This document shows positions 52,950-61,675 of a DNA stretch of 61,675 nucleotides, in pieces. The notes below the pieces were generated by a model. The model was not told where the DNA came from and made no database searches. It saw only the letters and a list, made by a program, of their open reading frames with translations. The translations under genes were made by a program, and so were the position numbers. The DNA lies in NCBI GenBank assembly GCA_012520645.1, contig JAAYNV010000036.1:1-61675 (forward strand), in the 5' to 3' direction. Source of the DNA: Clostridiales bacterium (GTDB lineage Bacteria; Bacillota; Clostridia; Lachnospirales; Lachnospiraceae). Positions within the stretch are counted from its first letter, which is position 1. The number at the start of each line of letters is the position of its first letter.

Positions 52950-53531
52950 ATGATGGATGTTTATTATGTTGAGGACGATGAAAATATTGCACAGGCTGTA
53001 AAAGAGTATCTTACACAACATGATTTTAAGGTGCTGATATTTCAGACGATTACTGATGCGAGGCAGGCACTAAGAAGTCATACGCCTACTATTATTTTAG
53101 TGGATTGGAATATGCCAGATGGACAAGGGGATGAATTGTGCAAATGGATTCGATCAAGGTGGATAAATCTGCCTGTTATCTTTCTGACTGTCCGTGGGGA
53201 TTCTCATGATATTGTGTATGGTTTCCAGAATGGTGCGGATGATTATGTGGTGAAGCCTTTTGAATTGGAGGTGTTGCATTCCCGTATTCTTGCGTTGCTT
53301 CGCCGGGCAGGGCAGACAAGCGAAACACGCCTGTTTTGTGATGACCTGTTGTTGGATAAAGAAAAGATGGCGGTTTATCGTAATCAGGAGGAAATTGCAT
53401 TAAGCCAACCAGAATATCAGTTGTTTCTAGTATTGATGGAAAATAAGGGGAAGACAGTAACAAGAAAACAGTTGTTGGAACAGATATGGGACAGCAATGG
53501 AAATTATGTGAATGATGTAGTGCTATACTAA
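52950..53531 (+). pseudogene. OmpR-type response regulator, C-terminus truncated
   Basis: A 193-residue product with a complete receiver domain (YYVEDDENIAQAV, phosphoacceptor Asp in ILVDWNMPDG, TVRGD, VVKPFE). The DNA-binding winged helix (LSQPEYQLFLVLMENKGKTV, TRKQLLEQIW) breaks off at GNYVND, where the recognition helix should follow. The stop at 53531 arises in sequence that leads into the IS3 fragment. Loss of the final ~35 residues should abolish DNA binding. No sensor kinase remains nearby. Confidence 0.85.
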
Positions 53532-53568
53532 TGTTGTAACAGGATTGGCTAATAAGATATAATCAATC

Positions 53569-54223
53569 CATACGCTGCTCGGTCCCAGATCCATCGTGCG
53601 CCCCAAAAAGCCCGCATATAAATACGGGGAACCCCATAAGGTGTTTGATAATAAGCTCCGCCAGAATTTTACGGCAGATGGAATTAACCAGAAATGGTGC
53701 ACTGATTTTACCTGTCTGTTCCTTTCGGACCGGGATACCCGTTATAACTGTACGATTCCGGACCTGCATGACCGGAGTGTGGTTGCCAGCATAACGGACC
53801 GCAGCATCACCAGTGATCTTGCCATCCGCACCCTGCAGAAAGCGCTGGATTCACAGCCTGAAATCAAAGGTGAACTGATCCTGCACAGTGGCCAGGGATC
53901 GCAGTTTACATCCAAAGCATTTGTTGAATTCTGCGAATCGGTTCATGTGACACAGAGCATGAGCAAAGCCGGATATCCATATGACAATGCTCCAATGGAG
54001 CGTTATTTCAATACCCTGAAGAATGAGTGCACAAACCTGTACGAATTTGAAACAGAGGAGGCACTTTATCAAAAGGTGGAGGAATCTGCATATGTTGAAT
54101 ATAACTACGTGCGTCCACACAGTTTTAACAACTATGCTACCCCGCACGAAGCGAGGATAGCTGCATAACCCGACAAAGATATTTTTTTAGCCACAAGTGT
54201 TACAAAAATGCTTGACCACAACA
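53569..54223 (+). mobile_element. IS3-family (IS150 group) fragment with inactive transposase
   Basis: An open frame from about 53569 to 54168 covers the C-terminal rve integrase part of IS3 OrfB: RSIVRPKKPAY, NQKWCTDFT (first Asp), the DDE segment, and NAPMERYFNTLKNE (Glu). In the second catalytic block the expected HSDQGSQF reads HSGQGSQF, so the essential Asp is Gly. OrfA and the N-terminal part of OrfB are missing. The right end is near 54223 (GACCACAACA). It is immobile and has probably cut the response regulator gene. Confidence 0.88.
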
Positions 54224-54246
54224 CCCGGAGATGACTTCATTTGTGT

Positions 54247-55110
54247 TCAGAGAAATACTGATGAGTCCTGATGGATTTTCTTACGGTACTCCGTCGGGCT
54301 GATTCCTTCGGCACGCCGAAAGCTCTGCGAAAAATAACTCGGAGAGGAGAAACCAAGCAGTCTGCTGATCGTAGAAAGAGAGTAGTCGGTGGTTTCCAGA
54401 AGCTGCCGGCTTTCTTTGAGCCTGCAGGAGTTTAAGTGACTGATTGGAGAAATACCGTATTCTTCCGTAAAGGCATGTACCATGTGGTACTTGCTGACAT
54501 GAACCATTTCGGCCAGCATATCCAGAGTGATATTTTCCTTATAGTGACTTTCAATGTAGCGGCGGACGGAGGCGCACAGACGGCTGGGATTGTGTCGGAT
54601 GGGTGCCAGTGTAGCCGCAGATTTGGTCTGGCGCATCAGAAGTATGACAAGTATCTCTAATAAATTCTGACAGACTATTTCATAGCCTGTCTTTTTTATT
54701 TCAATTTCACGCAGCATATTTTGCAGCCAGCATAAAATGGTTTCCCGTATATTAGAAAAATTGACGATGCAGAATTGTCCGTTCTGCTCCTCGCTGACAG
54801 ACAGTTCAAACCCCTCTACACCGAGAACGATATATTCCAAAGGGCTGGAATGAAAACTGATTTCCGTATGTTCCACGTGAGGGTTTACAATGATAAGCCG
54901 GTTGTTCTCAACCGGATAAGTCTGATTTTCAATTCGAAACTGTCCAAGTCCGCCGGTCACAAAAAAGAGCTCAGTGCATGAGTGGGTATGAGGTGTACTG
55001 TGCCAGTCGCCGCTGTATTTTGCGGAACTGATATAGAGTAACCGTACAGCGTTGCGTATATTTCCGTTTTCATTTCCCGGATCAATAAAATCAAAGTGGT
55101 TGTTGCGCAT
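54247..55110 (-). CDS. AraC-family transcriptional regulator
   Basis: A 287-residue regulator: an N-terminal cupin-type sensor (HTHSCTELFFVTGGLGQFRI) and a C-terminal double helix-turn-helix (LDMLAEMVHVSKYHMVHAFT, ISRLLGFSSPSYFSQSFRRA). The length is typical of AraC/XylS sugar regulators. It is transcribed away from the GH112 phosphorylase gene across a 281-base gap and is the likely regulator of that gene in response to host glycans. This is inferred from the divergent layout. Confidence 0.92.
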   Translation of the reverse strand: MRNNHFDFIDPGNENGNIRNAVRLLYISSAKYSGDWHSTPHTHSCTELFFVTGGLGQFRIENQTYPVENNRLIIVNPHVEHTEISFHSSPLEYIVLGVEGFELSVSEEQNGQFCIVNFSNIRETILCWLQNMLREIEIKKTGYEIVCQNLLEILVILLMRQTKSAATLAPIRHNPSRLCASVRRYIESHYKENITLDMLAEMVHVSKYHMVHAFTEEYGISPISHLNSCRLKESRQLLETTDYSLSTISRLLGFSSPSYFSQSFRRAEGISPTEYRKKIHQDSSVFL

Positions 55111-55284
55111 AATTGTCCTTTCATAATTTATAATTATTGCTCAAAATGGCAAATACAACAATAATATTATAAAACAGATAAAACAAAATAACAATTCTCG
55201 TTTTCCTAATGAAAAGATGTCCATATGTATGATATGAAAACAGGAAAAATAGCAAGATATCTAAAAAAGGAAACAAGAATATGA

Positions 55285-55312
55285 TTGTTTTACATAGGCA
55301 AAAAGATATACT
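55285..55312 (+). promoter_or_regulatory. Candidate promoter of the GH112 gene
   Basis: TTGTTT, 16 bases, TATACT, ending 79 bases before ATG 55392. AraC-type activation is plausible as the -35 is poor. The rest of 55111-55391 is AT-rich with no gene. Confidence 0.45.
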
Positions 55313-55391
55313 AAAGAATATGAGTGATGTGGAAAATAAAATGATGCAATAAAAGAATCGTGAAAAACAAAAAGGAAAAGGAGCAGAGCCG

Positions 55392-57622
55392 ATGAACAAG
55401 GAAGAAGAACAGAAAACAACGGGACGTGTTACGATTCCCACAAATCTGGATGTCGTACCGGAGACCATCGAGATTTTAAAACGTTGGGGCGCAGATGCTA
55501 TCCGGGACTGCGACGGAACGGAATTTCCGGAGGAGTTAACGAAGGTCGGAGCAAAGATTTATTCCACCTATTATACGACCCGTAAGGATAATGCGTGGGC
55601 CAAAGCCAATCCGGATGAGGTTCAGCAGTGTTATATTATGACTGGATTTCATACGGCTGCGGAGGACGAATTAAGGATTTCTCTGATGAAGGGAATTTCC
55701 GGTGAGCTGATGCAGGTCAATACCAACGATAATCCAAAACGGTGGTGGGAAGTAGTAGACCGTTCTACCGGAGAGGTAGTTCCGGCGGACAGCTGGGATT
55801 ATGATGAGAGTGACGGATGTGTGGTCGTTCGGGAGACAGTGCCGTTCCATAATTATACTGTCAGCTTTCTGGCTTATCTGATCTGGGATCCGGTTCATAT
55901 GTACAATGCAGTCACAAATGACTGGAAGGATTTTGAGCATCAGATTACCTTTGATGTACGCCAGCCAAAGACACACAAATACACAATGGAACGACTGAGG
56001 AAATTCTGTGATGAACATCCTTATGTCAATGTTATTCGTTACACGACTTTTTTCATCAGTTTACGTTAGTGTTTGACGAACTGAAACGGGAAAAATATGT
56101 AGACTGGTATGGTTATTCTGCTTCGGTCAGCCCTTATATTTTAGAGCAGTTTGAGAAGGAGGTCGGTTATCCGTTCCGTCCGGAATACATTGTCGATCAG
56201 GGCTATTACAACAACCAGTACCGGATTCCGAGTAAGGAATACAAAGACTTTCAGGCATTCCAGCGCCGTGAGGTTGCCAGGCTTGCAAAGGAGATGGTAG
56301 ATATTACCCATGAATGCGGCAAGGAAGCGATGATGTTTTTAGGCGATCACTGGATCGGGACAGAGCCTTTCGTGCCGGAATTTGCCTCTATCGGGCTGGA
56401 TGCCGTGGTTGGAAGCGTTGGAAACGGAAGTACGCTGCGGCTGATTTCAGACATTCCGGGTGTAAAATATACGGAGGGACGTTTTCTGCCGTATTTCTTT
56501 CCGGATACCTTCCATGAAGGCGGCGATCCGGTGAAGGAGGCAAAGGAAAACTGGGTAACGGCAAGACGCGCGATTCTGCGAAAGCCGATTGACCGTATCG
56601 GTTACGGGGGATATTTGAAGCTGGCACTGGAATTCCCGGAATTTATTGATTATATCGAGGATGTCTGCAACGAGTTCAGAGAGCTGTATGAGAATATAGC
56701 AGGAACGACACCGCATTGTGTGAAAACCGTAGCCGTATTAAACAGCTGGGGAAAAACCAGAAGCTGGGGCTGTCATATGGTACACCACGCATTATATCAA
56801 AAGCAGAATTACAGCTATGCCGGAATTATAGAGGCGCTAAGCGGTGCACCGTTTGATGTGCGTTTCATCTCCTTTGATGACATCAAACAGGATGCCGGAG
56901 TGTTGGATGACATAGATGTCATTATCAATGTGGGAGATGCGGATACCGCGCATACCGGTGGATACATATGGGAGGACGCGAAGATTTCAGCAGCTATCAG
57001 GAAATTCGTGTACTGCGGAGGCGGCTTCATCGGTGTCGGAGAGCCGACAGGACATCCGTATCAAGGTCATTTCTTACAACTTGCGGATGTGATGGGAGTA
57101 GAGAAGGAGACCGGATTTACCTTAAACTATGATAAGTATAACTGGGAAGAAAAGCCGGAGCACTTTATACTGGCTGATGTGAAGGATATTGTGGATTTCG
57201 GTGAAGGGAAAAAAGGAATTTACGCATACGAAGGAACAGACATTTTAGTGCAGCGGGAAAAAGAGGTACAGATGGCAGTTCATTCCTTTGGTAAAGGGCG
57301 CAGCGTTTACATCAGCGGACTTCCGTACAGCTTTGAAAACAGTCGTATCCTTTACCGCAGCATTCTTTGGAGCGCCCATGGGGAAGAGGAGCTGCACCAA
57401 TGGTTTTCGTCTAATTATAACGTGGAAGTTCATGCCTATGTAAAGAATGGAAAATACTGTGTGGTAAATAATACCTATGAACCGCAGGATACCACGGTTT
57501 ACCGTGGAGACGGCACTGGATTTAAACTGCACATGGAAGCAAATGAAATTCAGTGGTATCAATTAGAAGAAAATTCAGAAGAAAATCATGGAAAAAATTT
57601 CCCTTTACAAAAAAATCAATAA
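55392..57622 (+). pseudogene. lnpA: GH112 1,3-beta-galactosyl-N-acetylhexosamine phosphorylase, frameshifted
   Basis: Phosphorolyses lacto-N-biose and galacto-N-biose from milk and mucin glycans to galactose-1-phosphate. The first frame (55392-56069) gives GRVTIPTNLDVVPETIEILK, RWGADAIRDCDGTEFPEEL and ends ...VIRYTTFFISLR. The second (56069-57622) continues VFDELKREKYVDWYGYSASV to a complete C-terminus. One extra T in the run of six at 56048-56053 restores YTTFFHQFTLVFDEL, as in the family. So one base is missing: a recent mutation, slippage or a sequence error. Together about 742 residues, the normal family length. AAAGGAG precedes the start. Confidence 0.9.
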
Positions 57623-57653
57623 GGACTATAATAACCTACGAACTTTATAAAAA

Positions 57654-57765
57654 ATCTTCAGGGCAGGGTGCAATTCCCTACCGGCGGTAAAGCCCGCGAG
57701 CCGAAAGGCATGATCCGGTGAGATTCCGGGGCCGACAGTACAGTCTGGATGGAAGAAGAGAACAG
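57654..57765 (+). promoter_or_regulatory. FMN riboswitch (RFN element)
   Basis: Conserved RFN blocks in order: CTTCAGGGCAGGGTG, CCCTACCGGCGGT, AGCCCGCGAGCC, GGTGAGATTCCGGGGCCGAC and CAGTCTGGATGGAAGAAG. Binding of FMN is known to switch off riboflavin genes by favouring the downstream terminator. Confidence 0.97.
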
Positions 57766-57809
57766 GATACGGTAAGTAGAGCGTGAACCGTAAACAATTT
57801 GTATATATG

Positions 57810-57842
57810 CCCTGAAATGGTATTCCGTTTCAGGGTTTTTTT
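57810..57842 (+). terminator. Riboswitch-controlled terminator
   Basis: Stem CCCTGAAA / TTTCAGGG followed by T7, placed 27 bases before ribD. It is the expression platform of the FMN riboswitch. Confidence 0.93.
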
Positions 57843-57868
57843 ATTGAAAAAGAAGGGAAGACAGCAGG

Positions 57869-58984
57869 ATGGAAGGGAAAGGTATTGAGCGCAGATATAT
57901 GGAGCGTGCCATAGAGTTAGCTAAAAAGGGAGAAGGCGCTGTAAATCCGAATCCGCTTGTTGGAGCAGTGATTGTAAAGGATGGACGGATAATCGGAGAA
58001 GGATATCATGCCCGGTATGGAGAGGCACATGCGGAGAGAAATGCAATTGCTTCCCTTAAAGAACCGGCAGAGGGGGCAGATTTATACGTGACATTGGAGC
58101 CGTGCTGCCATTACGGCAAAACACCGCCCTGTACGGAAGCAATACTGGAACAGAAGATCGGACGTGTCATCATTGGCTCCAGAGATCCGAATCCCAAGGT
58201 GGCCGGAAAGGGAGCAGCAATCTTAAGGTCTGCCGGAGTCTGCGTGGAGCAGGATTTTATGAGGGAGGAATGTGACAGCTTAAACCGGGTGTTTTTTCAT
58301 TATATTACAAACAAAACTCCTTATGTGGTCATGAAATATGCCATGACCGCAGACGGAAAGATTGCCACCAGGACCGGAGAATCCAGGTGGATTACCGGAG
58401 AGGAGTCGCGGCAGTATGTGCAGGTGCTTCGCAGGAAATATATGGGCATTCTGGCAGGAATCGGAACCGTATTGGCAGATGATCCGATGCTCAATGTCCG
58501 TATCGGAGGCAGAAGTCCGGTGCGGATTATATGTGACAGCAGGCTGAGGCTTCCACAGAACAGCAAAATTGTAGAAAGCGCAGAAGAATACAGGACCATT
58601 GTCGCTTATGCACAAGGGAGTGAAGCAGACAGAGAACGGCTTAGGAGAGCCGGTATAGAGCTGATCTGCTGCCCGGATGAAAAGATGCAGGTGGATTTAA
58701 AAAAGCTGATGTGTTGTCTGGGAGAGCAGGGAATTGACAGTGTTCTGTTAGAGGGTGGGGGTATTCTGAATGAAAGTGCCCTGCGTGCCCGGATTGTGCA
58801 GGAGCTTCAGGTGTTTGTGGCACCCAAGCTCTTTGGTGGAATGACAGGAAAAACGCCAGTGTCCGGTATTGGAGTAGAGCATCCGGAGGAAGCATTTCCG
58901 CTTGCCTTACAGGATGTAAGACGTATCGGAGAGGATTTGCTGTTGGAATACCGGATGGTGAAGCCGGCTGACAGAAAGGAGTAG
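57869..58984 (+). CDS. ribD: Riboflavin biosynthesis deaminase/reductase RibD
   Basis: Bifunctional enzyme performing deamination and reduction of the pyrimidine intermediate. The 371-residue protein has an N-terminal cytidine-deaminase-type zinc site (GEAHAERNA, TLEPCCHYGKTPPCTEA) and a C-terminal NADPH reductase domain (VVMKYAMTADGKIATRTGES, SVLLEGGGILNESA). First gene of the operon behind the FMN riboswitch, and in order ribD-ribE-ribBA-ribH. Confidence 0.97.
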   Translation: MEGKGIERRYMERAIELAKKGEGAVNPNPLVGAVIVKDGRIIGEGYHARYGEAHAERNAIASLKEPAEGADLYVTLEPCCHYGKTPPCTEAILEQKIGRVIIGSRDPNPKVAGKGAAILRSAGVCVEQDFMREECDSLNRVFFHYITNKTPYVVMKYAMTADGKIATRTGESRWITGEESRQYVQVLRRKYMGILAGIGTVLADDPMLNVRIGGRSPVRIICDSRLRLPQNSKIVESAEEYRTIVAYAQGSEADRERLRRAGIELICCPDEKMQVDLKKLMCCLGEQGIDSVLLEGGGILNESALRARIVQELQVFVAPKLFGGMTGKTPVSGIGVEHPEEAFPLALQDVRRIGEDLLLEYRMVKPADRKE

Positions 58985-58991
58985 GTGCAGC

Positions 58992-59642
58992 ATGTTTACA
59001 GGGATTGTAGAGGAAATGGGTGAAATTGTTGGTTTTTCCAGACAGGGCACATGTGGAACCTTAAAAATCCGGGCCGGGAAGGTGTTAGAGAATACCGGAA
59101 TCGGAGACAGCATTGCGGTGGATGGAATCTGCCTTACGGTGACCTCCCTTTGCGGAGATTTATTTACAGCGGATGTCATGGCTGAGACGATACGCCGAAG
59201 CGGCCTGGCAAATAAAAAAGCAGGAGATAAAGTCAATCTGGAGCGGGCGATGGCGGCAGACGGACGATTTGGCGGACATATCGTATCCGGACATATTGAC
59301 GGAACCGGGACGATCCGTGCCAGACAAAGAGAAGGAAATGCCGTATGGGTGACAGTGGAAACGACGGCGGAGATCATGGAACTGATCGTGGAAAAGGGTT
59401 CGGTCTGTATAGACGGCATCAGTCTTACGGTGGCTGGAGTGGGAGAAAAAACATTTCAGGTGTCTGTGATTCCACATACGGGAGCAGAGACGACACTGTT
59501 ATTCAGGCAGACAGGTGATACCGTCAATCTGGAAAATGATATGGTAGGAAAATACGTGAAACGTCTGCTTGCCTTACAAAGTCGGACAAAAGACCAGTCC
59601 GGTGGATTGACGATGGAGATGTTGGAGCGGTACGGAATCTGA
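58992..59642 (+). CDS. ribE: Riboflavin synthase alpha subunit
   Basis: Dismutates two lumazine molecules into riboflavin. The 216-residue protein starts MFTGIVEEMGEI and shows the internal two-fold repeat of beta barrels: DGICLTVTSL...ADVMAETIRRS in the first half, DGISLTVAGV...VSVIPHTGAETTL in the second. GGHIVSGHIDGTG carries the conserved site. It starts eight bases after ribD. Confidence 0.97.
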   Translation: MFTGIVEEMGEIVGFSRQGTCGTLKIRAGKVLENTGIGDSIAVDGICLTVTSLCGDLFTADVMAETIRRSGLANKKAGDKVNLERAMAADGRFGGHIVSGHIDGTGTIRARQREGNAVWVTVETTAEIMELIVEKGSVCIDGISLTVAGVGEKTFQVSVIPHTGAETTLLFRQTGDTVNLENDMVGKYVKRLLALQSRTKDQSGGLTMEMLERYGI

Positions 59643-59718
59643 AGGAAAGAGGAAGCAGGCAAAGCATCATGATTCATAAAGTTACTGAGAGAACGGGATA
59701 CAGGAAGGGAGCGAAAGT

Positions 59719-60930
59719 ATGAGACAGCAGTATGATACAGTGGAAGAAGCATTAGAGGAGCTTCGGGCAGGAAGGATTATTCTGGTAACGGATGATCCGG
59801 AACGGGAAAATGAGGGGGATATGATTTGTGCAGCGGAGTTTGCCACGCAGGAAAATCTGAACTTTATAGCATGCCATGCCAAAGGGCTGATCTGCACGCC
59901 GATGAGTGCAGAACTGGCAGGAAGGCTTGGGCTGCCGCAGATGGTGGCAGAAAATACGGATAATCACAGTACGGCATTTACCGTTTCCATCGATCATGTG
60001 GATACGGATACCGGTATTTCTGCAAAGGAGAGGGCTCTTACGATACAAAAATGTGTGGAGATGAATACAAAACCGGAGGATTTCAGAAGACCGGGACATG
60101 TATTTCCACTGGTAGCCAGAAGGGGTGGTGTGCTGGCAAGGGGCGGACATACCGAAGCGACAGTGGATCTGATGCGGCTTGCCGGATTAAAGGAATGCGG
60201 TGTCTGCTGTGAAATCATGGAGGAGGACGGTACTATGATGCGGACACCGGGACTCTTTAAAATGGCAGAACAGTATGGAATGAAATTTATTACCATTAAG
60301 GCATTGCAGGACTATTGCAGAATACATGAAAAGCATGTGGTACGGGAGGCAAATGCCGTGATGCCGACCGACTACGGAAAATTCCGGATTTATGGATATG
60401 TGAATGATCTGACCGGTGAACACCATGTGGCATTAGTCAAGGGAGAAATTGGAGACGGCAGGAATGTTTTGTGCAGAGTCCATTCTGAATGCCTGACCGG
60501 AGATACCTTCGGTTCTCTGCGCTGTGACTGCGGAAACCAGTTAAAGCGTGCCATGCAGCAGATTGAGGCAGAGGGACGGGGAATTTTACTGTATATGCGT
60601 CAGGAGGGCAGAGGAATCGGACTGATTAATAAGCTTAAGGCCTATGAGCTGCAGGAACAGGGATTGGATACTGTGGAAGCGAATCTGCAGCTTGGCTTTG
60701 CTCCTGATCTGCGGGAATACTGGATCGGAGCGCAGATCCTGCGGGATCTGGGGGTAAGCTCTCTGAGGCTTTTGACGAACAACCCGGATAAGGTATATGG
60801 TCTGGAGGGCTTTGGACTGACGATTGAGGAAAGAGTTCCGATTGAGATTGCACCGCAGGAATATGACCGCTTTTATATGCGGACCAAACAGAATAAGATG
60901 GGACACATTTTCAAGCAGATACAATTCTAA
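59719..60930 (+). CDS. ribBA: DHBP synthase / GTP cyclohydrolase II (RibBA)
   Basis: A 403-residue bifunctional enzyme supplying both riboflavin precursors. The N-terminal RibB half has [16 protein letters not shown] and the [16 protein letters not shown]-type region (here [16 protein letters not shown]). The C-terminal RibA half has the zinc-binding [20 protein letters not shown] and [12 protein letters not shown]. Both sites look intact. GGAGCGAAAG precedes ATG. Confidence 0.97.
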   Translation: MRQQYDTVEEALEELRAGRIILVTDDPERENEGDMICAAEFATQENLNFIACHAKGLICTPMSAELAGRLGLPQMVAENTDNHSTAFTVSIDHVDTDTGISAKERALTIQKCVEMNTKPEDFRRPGHVFPLVARRGGVLARGGHTEATVDLMRLAGLKECGVCCEIMEEDGTMMRTPGLFKMAEQYGMKFITIKALQDYCRIHEKHVVREANAVMPTDYGKFRIYGYVNDLTGEHHVALVKGEIGDGRNVLCRVHSECLTGDTFGSLRCDCGNQLKRAMQQIEAEGRGILLYMRQEGRGIGLINKLKAYELQEQGLDTVEANLQLGFAPDLREYWIGAQILRDLGVSSLRLLTNNPDKVYGLEGFGLTIEERVPIEIAPQEYDRFYMRTKQNKMGHIFKQIQF

Positions 60931-60992
60931 ATAATGACAGCAAAAAAGTAAAAGAGTTTGGCAATATGAAAAAAAGACGGAGGAAAACGAAC

Positions 60993-61466
60993 ATGAGAGA
61001 AATTCAGGTATTAGAAGGAAAGGTAGTTGCACCGGAGGGAATGAAGGCAGCAATTGTGGCATCCAGATTCAATGAGATCATTGTGAACAAGCTGTTAGGC
61101 GGTGCTGTGGATGGTCTGGTGCGTCACGGTGTGGCAGAAGAAAATATCACAGCAGCATGGGTGCCGGGTGCTTTTGAAATTCCGATAGCGGCACAGAAAC
61201 TGGCGCAGTCCGGTAAATATGATGCGATTATCTGTGTCGGTGCAGTCATTCGCGGAGATACGACGCATTATGATTACGTGTGCGCTGAGGTGTCCAAAGG
61301 GATTGCCCAGGTTGGACTTTCTGCCGGTATTCCGGTGTTGTTTGGTGTGATTACGACAGAGAATATCGAGCAGGCGATCGCCCGTGCCGGAAGCAAAGCG
61401 GGAAACAAGGGATATGACTGTGCACTGTCTGCGATTGAAATGGTGAATTTAATCAGACAGATGTAA
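60993..61466 (+). CDS. ribH: 6,7-dimethyl-8-ribityllumazine synthase
   Basis: Forms the lumazine precursor of riboflavin. The 157-residue protein has [45 protein letters not shown] (catalytic His) and [16 protein letters not shown] 60993 follows GGAGG at about eight bases; ATG 60966 lies before that site and would add nine basic residues. Last gene of the operon. About 85 bases follow before the terminal repeat, with no clear terminator. Confidence 0.97.
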   Translation: MREIQVLEGKVVAPEGMKAAIVASRFNEIIVNKLLGGAVDGLVRHGVAEENITAAWVPGAFEIPIAAQKLAQSGKYDAIICVGAVIRGDTTHYDYVCAEVSKGIAQVGLSAGIPVLFGVITTENIEQAIARAGSKAGNKGYDCALSAIEMVNLIRQM

Positions 61467-61553
61467 AGGTATGGTATGCTGATTAAAAATGTACAAAAGT
61501 ACTAGACTTAAAGCCCGGATAAGAGTAAAATATAATTACTATTTATTCTTTTT

Positions 61554-61675
61554 AGATAGTGTCAAATGACCTATGAAAAAACTGGGCAAAGAAAAAAGGC
61601 TCAGATGAACCTTGATAATTGCAGATATTTTAGTCTGAGGTAAGCTATCGCCACCCTTGACAGCACGAAAAAGAA
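61554..61675. repeat. Terminal repeat, right copy
   Basis: Exact reverse complement of positions 3-124. Short frames in it (for example MKKLGKEKRLR) are too small to assign. It runs to the last base of the window, so the repeat continues outside. Confidence 0.9.

Overview
The window reads as one 61.7-kb stretch from a Gram-positive anaerobe of the Lachnospiraceae (Clostridia, former cluster XIVa). Support for this: a SCIFF peptide with its radical-SAM maturase next to a TIGR04086 membrane protein and a fused SecDF, the anaerobic radical-SAM enzyme HemZ, a CIRCE-controlled groESL, strong GGAGG ribosome binding sites with frequent ATGA gene overlaps, and Tn1549-like conjugative-element remnants. 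The genus cannot be fixed from sequence reading alone. The first and last ~122 bases are the same sequence in inverted orientation, so the window is probably a contig that stops in two copies of a dispersed repeat.

Layout. 0.3-8.9 kb: pheA, a DUF815 ATPase, polyphosphate metabolism (ppx/gppA, ppk1), maf and two HAD phosphatases. 8.9-13.5 kb, minus strand: a Cof-type HAD phosphatase, a PHP phosphoesterase, an ABC-F protein and a membrane diguanylate cyclase. 13.6-23.4 kb: a cbiL-like gene with a frameshift, a Thr/Glu-repeat lipoprotein, a degenerate GGDEF protein, groESL, apt, rel, a metallo-beta-lactamase-fold hydrolase and hemZ.

23.4-30.4 kb is an AT-rich accessory island. It holds two AAA-type ATPases (one with a DUF234-like and one with a DUF4143-like C-terminus), each bracketed on both sides by its own matched pair of inverted repeats. 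It also holds a second, diverged 3' end of hemZ, a 5'-truncated YhcG/DUF1016 nuclease, and stubs of Tn1549-type element genes (DUF6075, relaxase, VirB4-like ATPase, a RelBE-type module) that often keep only their ends. I regard the ATPase plus inverted-repeat units as the best candidate for an undescribed mobile or self-regulated system.

30.4-39.3 kb: an isoprenoid-synthase-like / PfkB kinase / class II aldolase operon, hisS, aspS, a phosphopantetheinyl transferase cluster and a cell-wall amidase. 39.3-40.3 kb: the 3' half of a decayed group II intron, whose last bases supply the stop codon of the opposing CNNM/CorC-type gene. 41.7-51.5 kb: TIGR04086 protein, SCIFF ranthipeptide locus, secDF, recJ, an acyltransferase, an SGNH hydrolase and rlmD.

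51.6-54.2 kb is a second scarred zone: a dihydrofolate-reductase-like gene between rlmD and a short extra rlmD 3' tail, a small HTH gene, a truncated response regulator and an IS3-family fragment with a mutated catalytic Asp. 54.2-57.6 kb: an AraC regulator divergent from a GH112 galacto-N-biose/lacto-N-biose phosphorylase gene broken by a one-base frameshift. 57.65-61.5 kb: an FMN riboswitch and the ribDEBAH riboflavin operon. No tRNA, rRNA or CRISPR array was recognised.
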